Assembly (NCBI GenBank): GCA_002315875.1
Contig: DCIL01000065.1
Location: 1-6,138 of the forward strand
From: Verrucomicrobia bacterium UBA1727
GTDB taxonomy: Bacteria; Verrucomicrobiota; Kiritimatiellia; RFP12; UBA1067
Reading direction: 5' to 3'
DNA: 6,138 nucleotides
Shown: one piece after another, positions 1-6,138 of the stretch
Layout: each line of letters starts with the position of its first letter
How positions within the stretch are numbered: position 1 is the first letter of the stretch
Program-made: the position numbers and the translations under genes
Notes under the pieces: generated by a model
Database searches by the model: none
What the model saw: the letters and a program-made list of their open reading frames with translations, nothing else
Told to the model about the DNA's origin: nothing

Positions 1-1338
1 ACGAACAAGATGATTCTCGAGGAGAATCTCGACGTGCGCACGATCACCATGGGCATTTCGCTTCTGGACTGCTCCGAGCGTTCGGTCACGAAGACCTGCG
101 AAAACATCTACCGCAAGATCACGACGCTTGCGAAGGATCTCGTGAAGACCGGGGACGCCATCGGCCGTGAATTCGGCGTGCCGATCGTCAATAAGCGCGT
201 TTCGATCACACCCGCGGCGATTGTTGGCGCGAGTTGCTGTAAGACGTCCAAGGATTTCGTCAAGATCGCAAAAACTCTCGACAAGGCGGCTAAGAAACTC
301 GGCATCAATTTCATCGGTGGCTATTCGGCAATCGTCTCTAAGGGCATGACCCCGGCGGACGAATTGCTAATCCGTTCCATTCCCGAGGCAATGAAGGTGA
401 CCGAGCGCGTCTGCTCGTCCGTCAATGTCGGCTCCACTAAGACCGGAATTGATATGGACGCCGTGCGGCTCATGGGCGAGATAATTCGCAAGGCGGCGGA
501 ACTTACCAAAGAGCATGATTCCATCGGTTGCGCGAAGATCGTCGTTCTTTGCAATGCGCCGGACGACAATCCGTTCATGGCTGGCGCTTTTCACGGCGTG
601 AGCGAGGCGGATGCCATCATCAATGTCGGCGTGTCGGGTCCCGGCGTGGTCAACTATGTGCTCAAGTCCATCCGCGGCGCCGATTTCGAGACCCTTTGCG
701 AGACCATCAAGAAGACCGCCTTCAAGATTACCCGTGTGGGACAACTCGTCGCCCAGGAGGCCTCCAAGCGTCTCGGGATTCCTTTCGGCATCATCGATCT
801 CTCGCTCGCCCCAACGCCGGCGATCGGAGATTCGGTAGCGGACATTCTCAAGGAAATCGGCCTTGAGCATCCAGGCGCTCCGGGTACGACCGCGGCACTT
901 GCGCTTCTCAATGACCAGGTCAAGAAGGGTGGCGTCATGGCCTCTTCCTATGTCGGCGGACTCTCCGGAGCGTTCATTCCCGTCTCGGAAGACCAGGGTA
1001 TGATCGATGCGGTAAACGCCGGCGCGCTTACGATCGAAAAACTCGAAGCGATGACCTGCGTCTGTTCGGTGGGACTCGACATGATCGCAATTCCCGGCGA
1101 TACTTCCGCCTCGTCGATCTCCGGAATCATTGCGGACGAAGCCGCGATCGGCATGGTCAACCAGAAAACGACCGCCGTGCGCATCATTCCGGTCATCGGC
1201 AAGAAGGTCGGTGATACCGTCGAGTTCGGTGGACTTCTCGGCCACGCGCCGGTCATGAAGGTGTCGAAGTTCTCCTGTGCGGACATGATCGCCCGCCGCG
1301 GCCGCATTCCCGCCCCAATCCATTCTTTCAAGAACTGA
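1..1338 (+). CDS. UPF0210/DUF711 (PFL family) protein, 5'-partial
   Basis: This is a conserved protein of the UPF0210/DUF711 family (COG2848, called 'PFL family protein' in many genomes). From memory of the family, a structure exists for a pneumococcal member, but no reaction is established; it is expected to be cytoplasmic. Counting the Met at base 10 as residue 1, family blocks are visible along the whole length: RTITMGISLLDC near 10-21, CSSVNVGSTKTGI near 135-147, NPFMAGAFHG at 187-196, DLSLAPTPAIGDS from 263, GLSGAFIPVSEDQGM from 317, CSVGLDMIAIP near 356-366, and the typical C-terminus IPAPIHSFKN. The reading frame stays open to base 1 (Thr-Asn-Lys before that Met). Relatives have about ten more residues there, ending in a similar T-x-[KR]-M-I run, so the Met at base 10 is probably internal and the start lies outside the window. 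It ends 45 bases before the next gene. In many bacteria the family follows a small ACT-domain gene, which would be off the left edge. I see no signal peptide or membrane segment. Confidence 0.93.
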   Translation, partial: TNKMILEENLDVRTITMGISLLDCSERSVTKTCENIYRKITTLAKDLVKTGDAIGREFGVPIVNKRVSITPAAIVGASCCKTSKDFVKIAKTLDKAAKKLGINFIGGYSAIVSKGMTPADELLIRSIPEAMKVTERVCSSVNVGSTKTGIDMDAVRLMGEIIRKAAELTKEHDSIGCAKIVVLCNAPDDNPFMAGAFHGVSEADAIINVGVSGPGVVNYVLKSIRGADFETLCETIKKTAFKITRVGQLVAQEASKRLGIPFGIIDLSLAPTPAIGDSVADILKEIGLEHPGAPGTTAALALLNDQVKKGGVMASSYVGGLSGAFIPVSEDQGMIDAVNAGALTIEKLEAMTCVCSVGLDMIAIPGDTSASSISGIIADEAAIGMVNQKTTAVRIIPVIGKKVGDTVEFGGLLGHAPVMKVSKFSCADMIARRGRIPAPIHSFKN

Positions 1339-1344
1339 CGATCA

Positions 1345-1373
1345 TTGACTTATCATAGCGGTTTTGATATTAT
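1345..1373 (+). promoter_or_regulatory. sigma70-type promoter with extended -10
   Basis: TTGACT at 1345-1350 is separated by exactly 17 bases from TATTAT at 1368-1373, and TG at 1365-1366 adds an extended -10 element. This is one mismatch from consensus in each hexamer. The expected transcription start is about 1379-1381, only a few bases before the ATG at 1384. It lies in the 45-base gap after the UPF0210 gene and should drive the large exported protein independently of that gene. Confidence 0.72.
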
Positions 1374-1383
1374 ACCAACCACT

Positions 1384-4300
1384 ATGAATAAGTTTGTAGG
1401 TGTTATTTCGTTCGCGGCGGTTTGTGTTGCTGCCTATGCTTCGTTTGCAGCTAAGCAGGACGGCGTTTGGATCGAGCCGATTTCTGCTGATCGGACCTAT
1501 TCTTCCACCAGCTTCTGGCTTTGCGGCAAACACGCGAAGGAAGGTGGCAAGGCGACCTTCATCAATCAGGGGGCGAATACCAAGAACTTCAACATCGACA
1601 GTGCCGGTGGTGTCACTTGGGGTGGAATCGATTTAGGTGACTCAGCTTTTACGATGACTGGCAACGCCTTGACGCTGTCCGGCACCGGCGACATCTGTTC
1701 GGATGCGAATGCGAACGTCAAGTTCAGCAATCCCGTCGTGCTCGCGGCGGGTGCGAAGATCTCCCAGCGGGGACGCCTCTCGCTTGAGTTTCCGAATACG
1801 GTCAGCATGTCGGCCGATTCTGTCTATTCGGTGGTGAATGGCAAGCTCACTTCAACTGCGGCGACGGGTTTTCACACTGCGGGCACGCTCGATTTGCAGT
1901 CCGGCCTCTTCGTCTGGAAGCCCACTGCCACTGCCGGCGACGCGCTTGTTGTAAATGCCGGCAAGCTCAAATACGGTCCCGATCGTGCGCATATCCGCGT
2001 CGAGAAGGGGAATGCCGCGTCCTATGCCGTTACATTCTCCGAGCTGACGCGGACCAATGGCGGCTTCCTTGATCTCCAGCTTACCGGTGACATTTCTGCG
2101 CTCGGCAATACCGAGAAGTTCCTCGTCAAGGACCGAGCTTCCGATGCCGCGACTTTCATCGACGCGTCTGTCATCTCGCGCGGCAATGGTGCGGAAGGAA
2201 ACGCGGTGAATTTCCTCAGGTACGATGCGACGCGCGGTTTTATTCCTGCTGAAACCAAGGTATTTGAATCGGGTTCATCTACGCTTGATGGCAAGGTCGC
2301 GGTGATTTCCGCGAATACAACTATCAGCGAGAATACCACAGTGTCCGCGCTTTTAGTCACCGATGGTGCGCTGATCACCATCGCGAGCGGAGTCACGCTC
2401 ACTATAGGCGATGGAGTGCATCCTGCAGGTGTGGTCTTTCATGGCACTGGACTTAAGAAGCGGTCGGCTTCTTCTGATGAATATCTTTGGAGTGGTCCTG
2501 GCAAGCTTCAGTTTGCCGCGGGTGCGCGCGGGTACTTCTATTTCAATGGCAATGTGAGCGGAGCGACCACTTCGTGGACTCAGGAATGCTGTCATCGTTG
2601 GTGCGGAGACAGTGAAAAGGTGCTGGTTGTGTCCGGAAATTCCGGCGTAACCTTGGCGGGTGTCGCCAATTCCATAAACGATTACGGAACTATCGGTATC
2701 AATTCGACGAAATGCCTGGGGTGGACGGGAGGAACTACCGTCATCGGTGTGCGCATCCAGAGCGGAAATTCAGTGTTGCACAAACTGCCGGGGCCGGTCG
2801 GGGTTTATGGTGATTGGCAAACGGGCTTTGGTGCCGAACTTCGGCAGAACAATTCGCTTACCTTCGATGAAGAACACGAAATCGGTGGTGTAGGTCCTTC
2901 GTATTCCGATAATTCGCATTGCGGCGTATTCGACTGGGGCGGTGAGCCTGGCATTACCTTTTCTAAAACCCTGAAGCTCGTAAGCGATACTTTCATTCGG
3001 CATGACAATGCTTGTGCTACCGCCGGAAAGGCCAATGTCGTTGCCAAGGGTGGGGTGACCGGTCCGTACGGGTTCACCTTGGGTGGCAATTCCAAGATAG
3101 ATCTGGCTGGCAAGAGCGATTACACTGGCAAAACCGTTCTCAATGCGCAATCGTCGGGACTCTACATCACCGGTCCTAATGGCACGCCGGGAGCCGGCAA
3201 GGTGGTCTCGACCGTCAGCGCTAAACCGGCGGTGACTTTCCGGTTGATTGACGGACTCATCACCTCGAACGATTACAAGTCCATCGGTCCGATTGTCTTC
3301 GACCGCGTCACGAACATCGCCTTCAAGGGCGAGGTGTCTTTTGCGTCCGCTCTGTTCTCGAATGATGTGAAGCAAGTCACTGCCTGCGGATCCAACTCCG
3401 TCAATTTCGGAAGTTTCTATGTCAATCGTCAGGTCGCGTTCTCCGCGGCTGAAGATGGAGGCTCGCTGCAACTTGGTAAGGCGGGTACGGACTTCTCGGT
3501 TGGAGCGGAATTCAAAGATGGAACTAATTCCAAGAAGTTCGGCCTCGACAAGGTGACGAGTGACACGGTTACGCTCGAGGGCGCGGTAGCGACCCATTCC
3601 GGCCCCACTCGCATTCTTGAAGGAACGCTCAAGCTTAAGGACGACATCTTGACGAGTCCCGACATTCTCTATTGGATGGATGCGGCGGACGAAACCTCGT
3701 TCACTAAGGACGGTGACCAGGTGATTCGCTGGAATTCCAAGGTTGGTGCGGCTGGACTCGCCTTCGTGCCCGCGCAGTTCGGCAGCACGATGTGTCCCGG
3801 GCCGATGGCTACCAATACATGCAATTCAAAGCGGGTATTCTCGTTTTCGCAGTCCGAAAAGACCTGTCTCGTGCTGACGAACGCGGTGAGTGGCGGGGCG
3901 AAGCCGGTTGTTGACCAGCGGACGGTGTTTCTCGTTGCGCGTCCGCAGTGTACGGCAATGGACATTTCCAACTGTGGAATTTTCGGTGCCTTGGGGAAGG
4001 ACGTCGGGCAGCGAGTCGGGAAGAACGGATGGAATCTGGGTGGTTATAAGGGTGACAAGACGAAGACCGCGGCAACTTTTGATACGACGGACGGCCTTCG
4101 CATTGATGGCGTGCAACGCAATACCGATAATAGTTATCTCATTTATCGTGACAACGAGATGCAGGTTCTTTCCATGCGTCATGAGCTGGATTACTCATTG
4201 ACGGTCGATAACTATACATATAATTCGATAAGCAAATTCACTCCATCGGTTGGCAACTATCATTCGCTTGTGCGCGCTTACAGCGGAGAGATTGCCGAGG

Positions 4301-5880
4301 TAATTGCCTTCTCGCGGCTCCTGACGACGAATGAAATGGAACGAGTTGAAAATTATCTTGCCGACAAGTGGGGAATTGCTGAGGCGAAGCACTCAACGCT
4401 GACGCCGCAAACACCCTTACTCTCGCCCAATTCACCGCTTGAGATCGCGAAGGGTGCGGTGCTGGACCTCAATGGGGTTTCGGCTACCGTTGCTGCGCTT
4501 TCGGGTGCAGGAACGATCATCAATTCGTCCGTAACTGCTGCGACGCTGACGGTGTCCGGAGCGAACACTTTCCAGGGTGAAGTCACGGGCACAGTAACGC
4601 TCAAGGTCGCGGGGGAGAATAATCCGGACGCCGGTTATACGCTTCGCAATGGCGCCTCGCTGGAGATCGCCGGCGTCGTCGCTCTCGGTTACAGCGGTGA
4701 TCTGCCGGTCACGAACGGGGTTGCATATTGGCTTGACGCTTCGCACACCGAGACGGTTTTCACCGATGACGCCGGTCATGTCACGAATTGGAATTGTCGT
4801 CTCGGGAAGGGGGTGACGGGCTTCTATGCAAAGCCCGAGGTGACTGGCGGACAGAAGATCAACTATACGGCACCGGAGCGCTACGATCTCACGGGTTTTG
4901 ACGGTAAGCCAGGTGTATATTTCGGCAATTTGGTTGACAGCAACAACGTGGGCTCGAATCAGCTCATATCCGCAGGCACGGCGGCGACAAAAACCTTGTT
5001 CCTTGCTTGCAAGTGCGATGCGACCTGCGCCTCGACGGCGGGCTTCTGGGGCAGCCGTGCCGGTGAGTGCGGAATTATTATCGGTAATTCGCTAACCGCC
5101 AAATCGAATGAGTTCACCTTGCGTTTCTATACTGGAACTTGCTACCACAGATACGGATATCTGCTGCACGCGCTCGGTAAGGATACGGCCGGCAATGACG
5201 TGTTCAGTGATTATACCTGGAATCTGTCGACTGACTCAACGCCGATCAAGCGGACCTTCGTACTTGCTGCACAGCTTGATGAGAGCAACGCTTCGTTCAC
5301 ATCCTATGATAGTCCCTCGAGTGGTTTTGTACTCGGCCGCGCCTATCACATGGGCGTCAAGGCATGGTACGGTGAAGTGATCGCCTACGATCGCATTCTG
5401 TCCGCACGCGAAGTGGCCGATGTCGAACAGTATCTCAAGGCGAAGTGGCTCAATTCCAATCCCGTCGCCGCGCTCAAGCCGACACTCGCAGAAAATACCG
5501 CGGTCAAGGTGACGAGTGGCGCTACTCTCGACTTGAATGGACAGGCGGCAACGCTCAAGGGACTTTCCTCGTCCGGTGGAACCTTGAAGGGTGACGTCAC
5601 GCTCTCCGATTCGTTCGCCTTTGATTTCAAGGGCGCGGCAACAGTGACTCCGCTGTCCATCATCGGTTCGCTGACGCTCGCCGATGGCACCGATGTCAAC
5701 TTCTCCAATTATTCAAATCTCAAGATTGGAGCAGGCGCTCACAGTTACCTTAATGCGACTGGTGAGGTATCTGGTGATTTCGACGGTGATAATCTTGAGG
5801 GAACGAAGTTCCGGCGCGTGAAGTCCGCCAAGACCTTCCAGCTCTTGAGCGGCCGCGGTGGTGTTCTTCTTTTGTGGTAA
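1384..5880 (+). CDS. large exported LamG-like / autotransporter-associated beta-strand repeat protein
   Basis: This is a 1498-residue exported, probably surface-attached or secreted protein; LamG-like domains often bind carbohydrate or other ligands, but its ligand is unknown. Residues 1-23 form a signal peptide: MNK, a hydrophobic stretch from F4 to A19, then AYA (17-19) or SFA (20-22) as cleavage sites. There is no lipobox. Residues about 25-750 are Gly/Ser/Thr/Asn-rich and beta-strand-rich, with a PATR-like motif at about 573-583 (DLAGKSDYTGK). A first LamG-like domain covers about 760-998 (YWMDAAD near its start, VENYLADKW at its end). A PATR-like segment follows at 1017-1078 (VLDLNG, LSGAGT, ANTFQG). 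A second LamG-like domain covers about 1113-1357 (YWLDAS to VEQYLKAKW), followed by another PATR-like segment from about 1366. The chain ends in GGVLLLW. I see no C-terminal beta-barrel, PEP-CTERM, LPXTG or other sorting tail. The ATG at 1384 is preferred over the in-frame TTG at 1345, because the TTG is part of the -35 hexamer and would place 13 residues before the signal peptide. There is no Shine-Dalgarno sequence. Family-level call only. Confidence 0.88.
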   Translation: MNKFVGVISFAAVCVAAYASFAAKQDGVWIEPISADRTYSSTSFWLCGKHAKEGGKATFINQGANTKNFNIDSAGGVTWGGIDLGDSAFTMTGNALTLSGTGDICSDANANVKFSNPVVLAAGAKISQRGRLSLEFPNTVSMSADSVYSVVNGKLTSTAATGFHTAGTLDLQSGLFVWKPTATAGDALVVNAGKLKYGPDRAHIRVEKGNAASYAVTFSELTRTNGGFLDLQLTGDISALGNTEKFLVKDRASDAATFIDASVISRGNGAEGNAVNFLRYDATRGFIPAETKVFESGSSTLDGKVAVISANTTISENTTVSALLVTDGALITIASGVTLTIGDGVHPAGVVFHGTGLKKRSASSDEYLWSGPGKLQFAAGARGYFYFNGNVSGATTSWTQECCHRWCGDSEKVLVVSGNSGVTLAGVANSINDYGTIGINSTKCLGWTGGTTVIGVRIQSGNSVLHKLPGPVGVYGDWQTGFGAELRQNNSLTFDEEHEIGGVGPSYSDNSHCGVFDWGGEPGITFSKTLKLVSDTFIRHDNACATAGKANVVAKGGVTGPYGFTLGGNSKIDLAGKSDYTGKTVLNAQSSGLYITGPNGTPGAGKVVSTVSAKPAVTFRLIDGLITSNDYKSIGPIVFDRVTNIAFKGEVSFASALFSNDVKQVTACGSNSVNFGSFYVNRQVAFSAAEDGGSLQLGKAGTDFSVGAEFKDGTNSKKFGLDKVTSDTVTLEGAVATHSGPTRILEGTLKLKDDILTSPDILYWMDAADETSFTKDGDQVIRWNSKVGAAGLAFVPAQFGSTMCPGPMATNTCNSKRVFSFSQSEKTCLVLTNAVSGGAKPVVDQRTVFLVARPQCTAMDISNCGIFGALGKDVGQRVGKNGWNLGGYKGDKTKTAATFDTTDGLRIDGVQRNTDNSYLIYRDNEMQVLSMRHELDYSLTVDNYTYNSISKFTPSVGNYHSLVRAYSGEIAEVIAFSRLLTTNEMERVENYLADKWGIAEAKHSTLTPQTPLLSPNSPLEIAKGAVLDLNGVSATVAALSGAGTIINSSVTAATLTVSGANTFQGEVTGTVTLKVAGENNPDAGYTLRNGASLEIAGVVALGYSGDLPVTNGVAYWLDASHTETVFTDDAGHVTNWNCRLGKGVTGFYAKPEVTGGQKINYTAPERYDLTGFDGKPGVYFGNLVDSNNVGSNQLISAGTAATKTLFLACKCDATCASTAGFWGSRAGECGIIIGNSLTAKSNEFTLRFYTGTCYHRYGYLLHALGKDTAGNDVFSDYTWNLSTDSTPIKRTFVLAAQLDESNASFTSYDSPSSGFVLGRAYHMGVKAWYGEVIAYDRILSAREVADVEQYLKAKWLNSNPVAALKPTLAENTAVKVTSGATLDLNGQAATLKGLSSSGGTLKGDVTLSDSFAFDFKGAATVTPLSIIGSLTLADGTDVNFSNYSNLKIGAGAHSYLNATGEVSGDFDGDNLEGTKFRRVKSAKTFQLLSGRGGVLLLW
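3661..5640 (+). repeat. duplicated LamG-like plus beta-strand-repeat module inside the large gene
   Basis: Two copies of the same module follow each other in the protein: copy 1 at about 3661-4617 and copy 2 at about 4720-5640. Each opens with a YW-[ML]-D-A motif and a WN turn. Each then has an F-L-[VA] strand, a late [YW]-[SY]-G-E-[IV] strand, an R-[LI]-L helix start, and a V-E-x-Y-L-x-x-K-W helix. Each is followed by a [VT]-LDLNG-x-x-A-T strand repeat. The similarity is clear in protein but not in DNA, so the duplication is old. Confidence 0.75.
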
Positions 5881-5945
5881 CCCCTCAACCCCTCAACCCC
5901 TCAACCCCTCAACCCCTCAACCCCTCAACTTTCTCAACTTCTCAA
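5881..5945. repeat. octanucleotide tandem repeat, CCCCTCAA x6 plus 2 degenerate units
   Basis: Six perfect CCCCTCAA units run from 5881 to 5928, starting at the first base after the TAA stop. They are followed by CTTTCTCAA (5929-5937) and CTTCTCAA (5938-5945). On the minus strand the unit is TTGAGGGG, giving six GGGG runs separated by TTGA, a sequence able to form a G-quadruplex in the template strand. The array has no inverted repeat and is not an intrinsic terminator. Copy number is likely to vary by slippage. Confidence 0.95.
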
Positions 5946-5968
5946 CCCTTTTCCCCCACTTATCTCAC

Positions 5969-5990
5969 ATTTTTCAATTATTTTCATTTA
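5969..5990 (+). promoter_or_regulatory. UP-element-like A/T-rich tract of the rrn promoter
   Basis: Twenty of 22 bases are A or T, with alternating T-runs and A-runs. It sits at about -63 to -42 relative to the predicted rrn transcription start, where UP elements contact the RNA polymerase alpha subunit in strong rRNA promoters. It is called by composition and position only. Confidence 0.5.
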
Positions 5991-5995
5991 CCCCA

Positions 5996-6025
5996 TTGAC
6001 TTCCACCATCCTCTTTTAGTATACT
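5996..6025 (+). promoter_or_regulatory. rRNA operon promoter (sigma70 type)
   Basis: TTGACT at 5996-6001 and TATACT at 6020-6025 are separated by 18 bases. The following ACGCACC (6026-6032) is a C-rich discriminator similar to the one in E. coli rrn P1 promoters, where it is associated with stringent and growth-rate control. The predicted start is near 6032. The -35 hexamer is identical to that of the promoter at 1345. Only one convincing promoter is visible ahead of the rRNA. Confidence 0.78.
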
Positions 6026-6033
6026 ACGCACCT

Positions 6034-6052
6034 GTTGTCACCAAAAGGCAAC
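6034..6052 (+). promoter_or_regulatory. boxB-like hairpin in rrn leader
   Basis: GTTGTC (6034-6039) pairs with GGCAAC (6047-6052), five Watson-Crick pairs and one G-U, around the seven-base loop ACCAAAA. It lies just upstream of the boxA-like element, the position of boxB in rrn antitermination leaders. It is not followed by a T-run, so it is not a terminator. Confidence 0.5.
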
Positions 6053-6054
6053 GT

Positions 6055-6069
6055 CGTTCTTAGACAACC
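6055..6069 (+). promoter_or_regulatory. boxA-like antitermination element
   Basis: The bases CGTTCTTAGACAACC match 11 of 15 positions of the rrn boxA type TGTTCTTTGAAAACT, including the GTTCTT core. In rRNA operons boxA RNA binds NusB-NusE and prevents Rho-dependent termination. Its place between a promoter and a 16S start supports the call. Confidence 0.62.
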
Positions 6070-6095
6070 GGTTGGAAGAGAAAACAGTAAATGTT

Positions 6096-6104
6096 TGTGT
6101 GAGG
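6096..6104 (+). promoter_or_regulatory. boxC-like element
   Basis: TGTGTGAGG resembles the TGTGTGGG boxC of E. coli rrn leaders and follows boxA as it does there. The motif is short and weakly defined, so the support is mainly positional. Confidence 0.35.
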
Positions 6105-6122
6105 AGCTTTTTTCAAAATTCT

Positions 6123-6138
6123 TTTTCTGAGAGTTTGA
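6123..6138 (+). rRNA. rrs: 16S rRNA, first bases only (3' end beyond window)
   Basis: The window ends in AGAGTTTGA (6130-6138), identical to the near-universal 5' segment of bacterial 16S rRNA, equal to E. coli positions 8-16 and to the start of the standard 27F primer site. By that alignment the mature 5' end would be near 6123. A nine-base match alone would be weak. It is backed by a strong rrn-like promoter, a discriminator and boxB/boxA/boxC-like elements in the expected order and spacing. Confidence 0.82.

Larger units (their letters stand above)
6032..6122 (+). other. pre-16S leader of the rRNA operon
   Basis: This is the stretch between the predicted transcription start and the predicted mature 16S 5' end. 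It is about 90 bases, short beside the E. coli rrn leader. It holds a boxB-like hairpin, a boxA-like element and a boxC-like element in that order, then an A/T-rich run (6107-6126). The 5' half of the RNase III processing stem would be here, but its partner lies beyond the window. No protein is encoded; the only ATG (6091) opens three codons before TGA. Confidence 0.72.

Noticed and set aside
367..1323. 318-codon open frame on the minus strand inside the UPF0210 gene
   Set aside because: It lies wholly antisense to a well-conserved gene, its translation is rich in Arg/Asp/His/Gly in the manner of a complement of biased codons, and it matches no family I recognise.
1345..1383. TTG at 1345 as the start of the large protein
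   Set aside because: It is the first base triplet of the -35 hexamer, adds 13 residues including an Asp before the signal peptide, and has no ribosome binding site. The ATG at 1384 starts a normal signal peptide.
2770..3597. 275-codon open frame on the minus strand inside the large exported-protein gene
   Set aside because: It is antisense to a continuous coding frame with a clear signal peptide and domains. Its composition is that of a shadow frame and it shows no motif.
5881..5945. CRISPR array or coding extension of the large gene in the octamer repeat
   Set aside because: Units are 8 bases with no spacers, so it is not CRISPR. The repeat starts after an intact TAA, so it is not part of the protein.
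6034..6074. Intrinsic terminator in the rrn leader
   Set aside because: The hairpins are short and none is followed directly by a T-run. Position and neighbouring motifs fit boxB/boxA better.
6107..6126. T-rich run (TTTTTT and TTTTT) as a terminator tail
   Set aside because: No stable stem lies immediately upstream, and the run directly precedes the 16S start, where a terminator would make no sense.

Overview
The window holds two forward-strand protein genes followed by the control region and first bases of a ribosomal RNA operon. All features read left to right. The organism is a Gram-negative-type bacterium. The very long secreted protein, built from LamG-like and autotransporter-associated beta-strand modules, resembles those that are numerous in Verrucomicrobiota and especially Kiritimatiellota (PVC superphylum) genomes. 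That placement is an inference from protein architecture only. The 16S gene is cut off before any informative base.

Bases 1-1338 are nearly all of a UPF0210/DUF711 ('PFL family', COG2848) gene, a conserved protein of unknown biochemical function. Its true start lies left of the window. After a 45-base gap comes a 1498-residue exported protein (1384-5880). It has a signal peptide, a long beta-rich N-terminal half, and a C-terminal half made of two copies of a LamG-like domain plus beta-strand-repeat unit. The gap contains a near-consensus sigma70 promoter placed so close to the ATG that the mRNA should be almost leaderless.

Bases 5881-6138 carry no protein gene but are dense in signals. Directly after the stop codon is an array of six perfect CCCCTCAA octamers with two degenerate copies. 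Then come an A/T-rich UP-like tract, a strong promoter (TTGACT, 18 bases, TATACT), a leader with boxB-, boxA- and boxC-like elements in the order seen in rrn operons, and finally AGAGTTTGA, the conserved 5' end of bacterial 16S rRNA, at the last base.

The genes show no functional link: a conserved cytoplasmic protein, a surface or secreted protein with its own promoter, and an rRNA operon. I see no defence system, mobile element, CRISPR array or tRNA. The parts most worth a second look are the octamer array between the large gene and the rrn promoter, the compact rrn leader with competing pairings around boxA, and the near-leaderless promoter.
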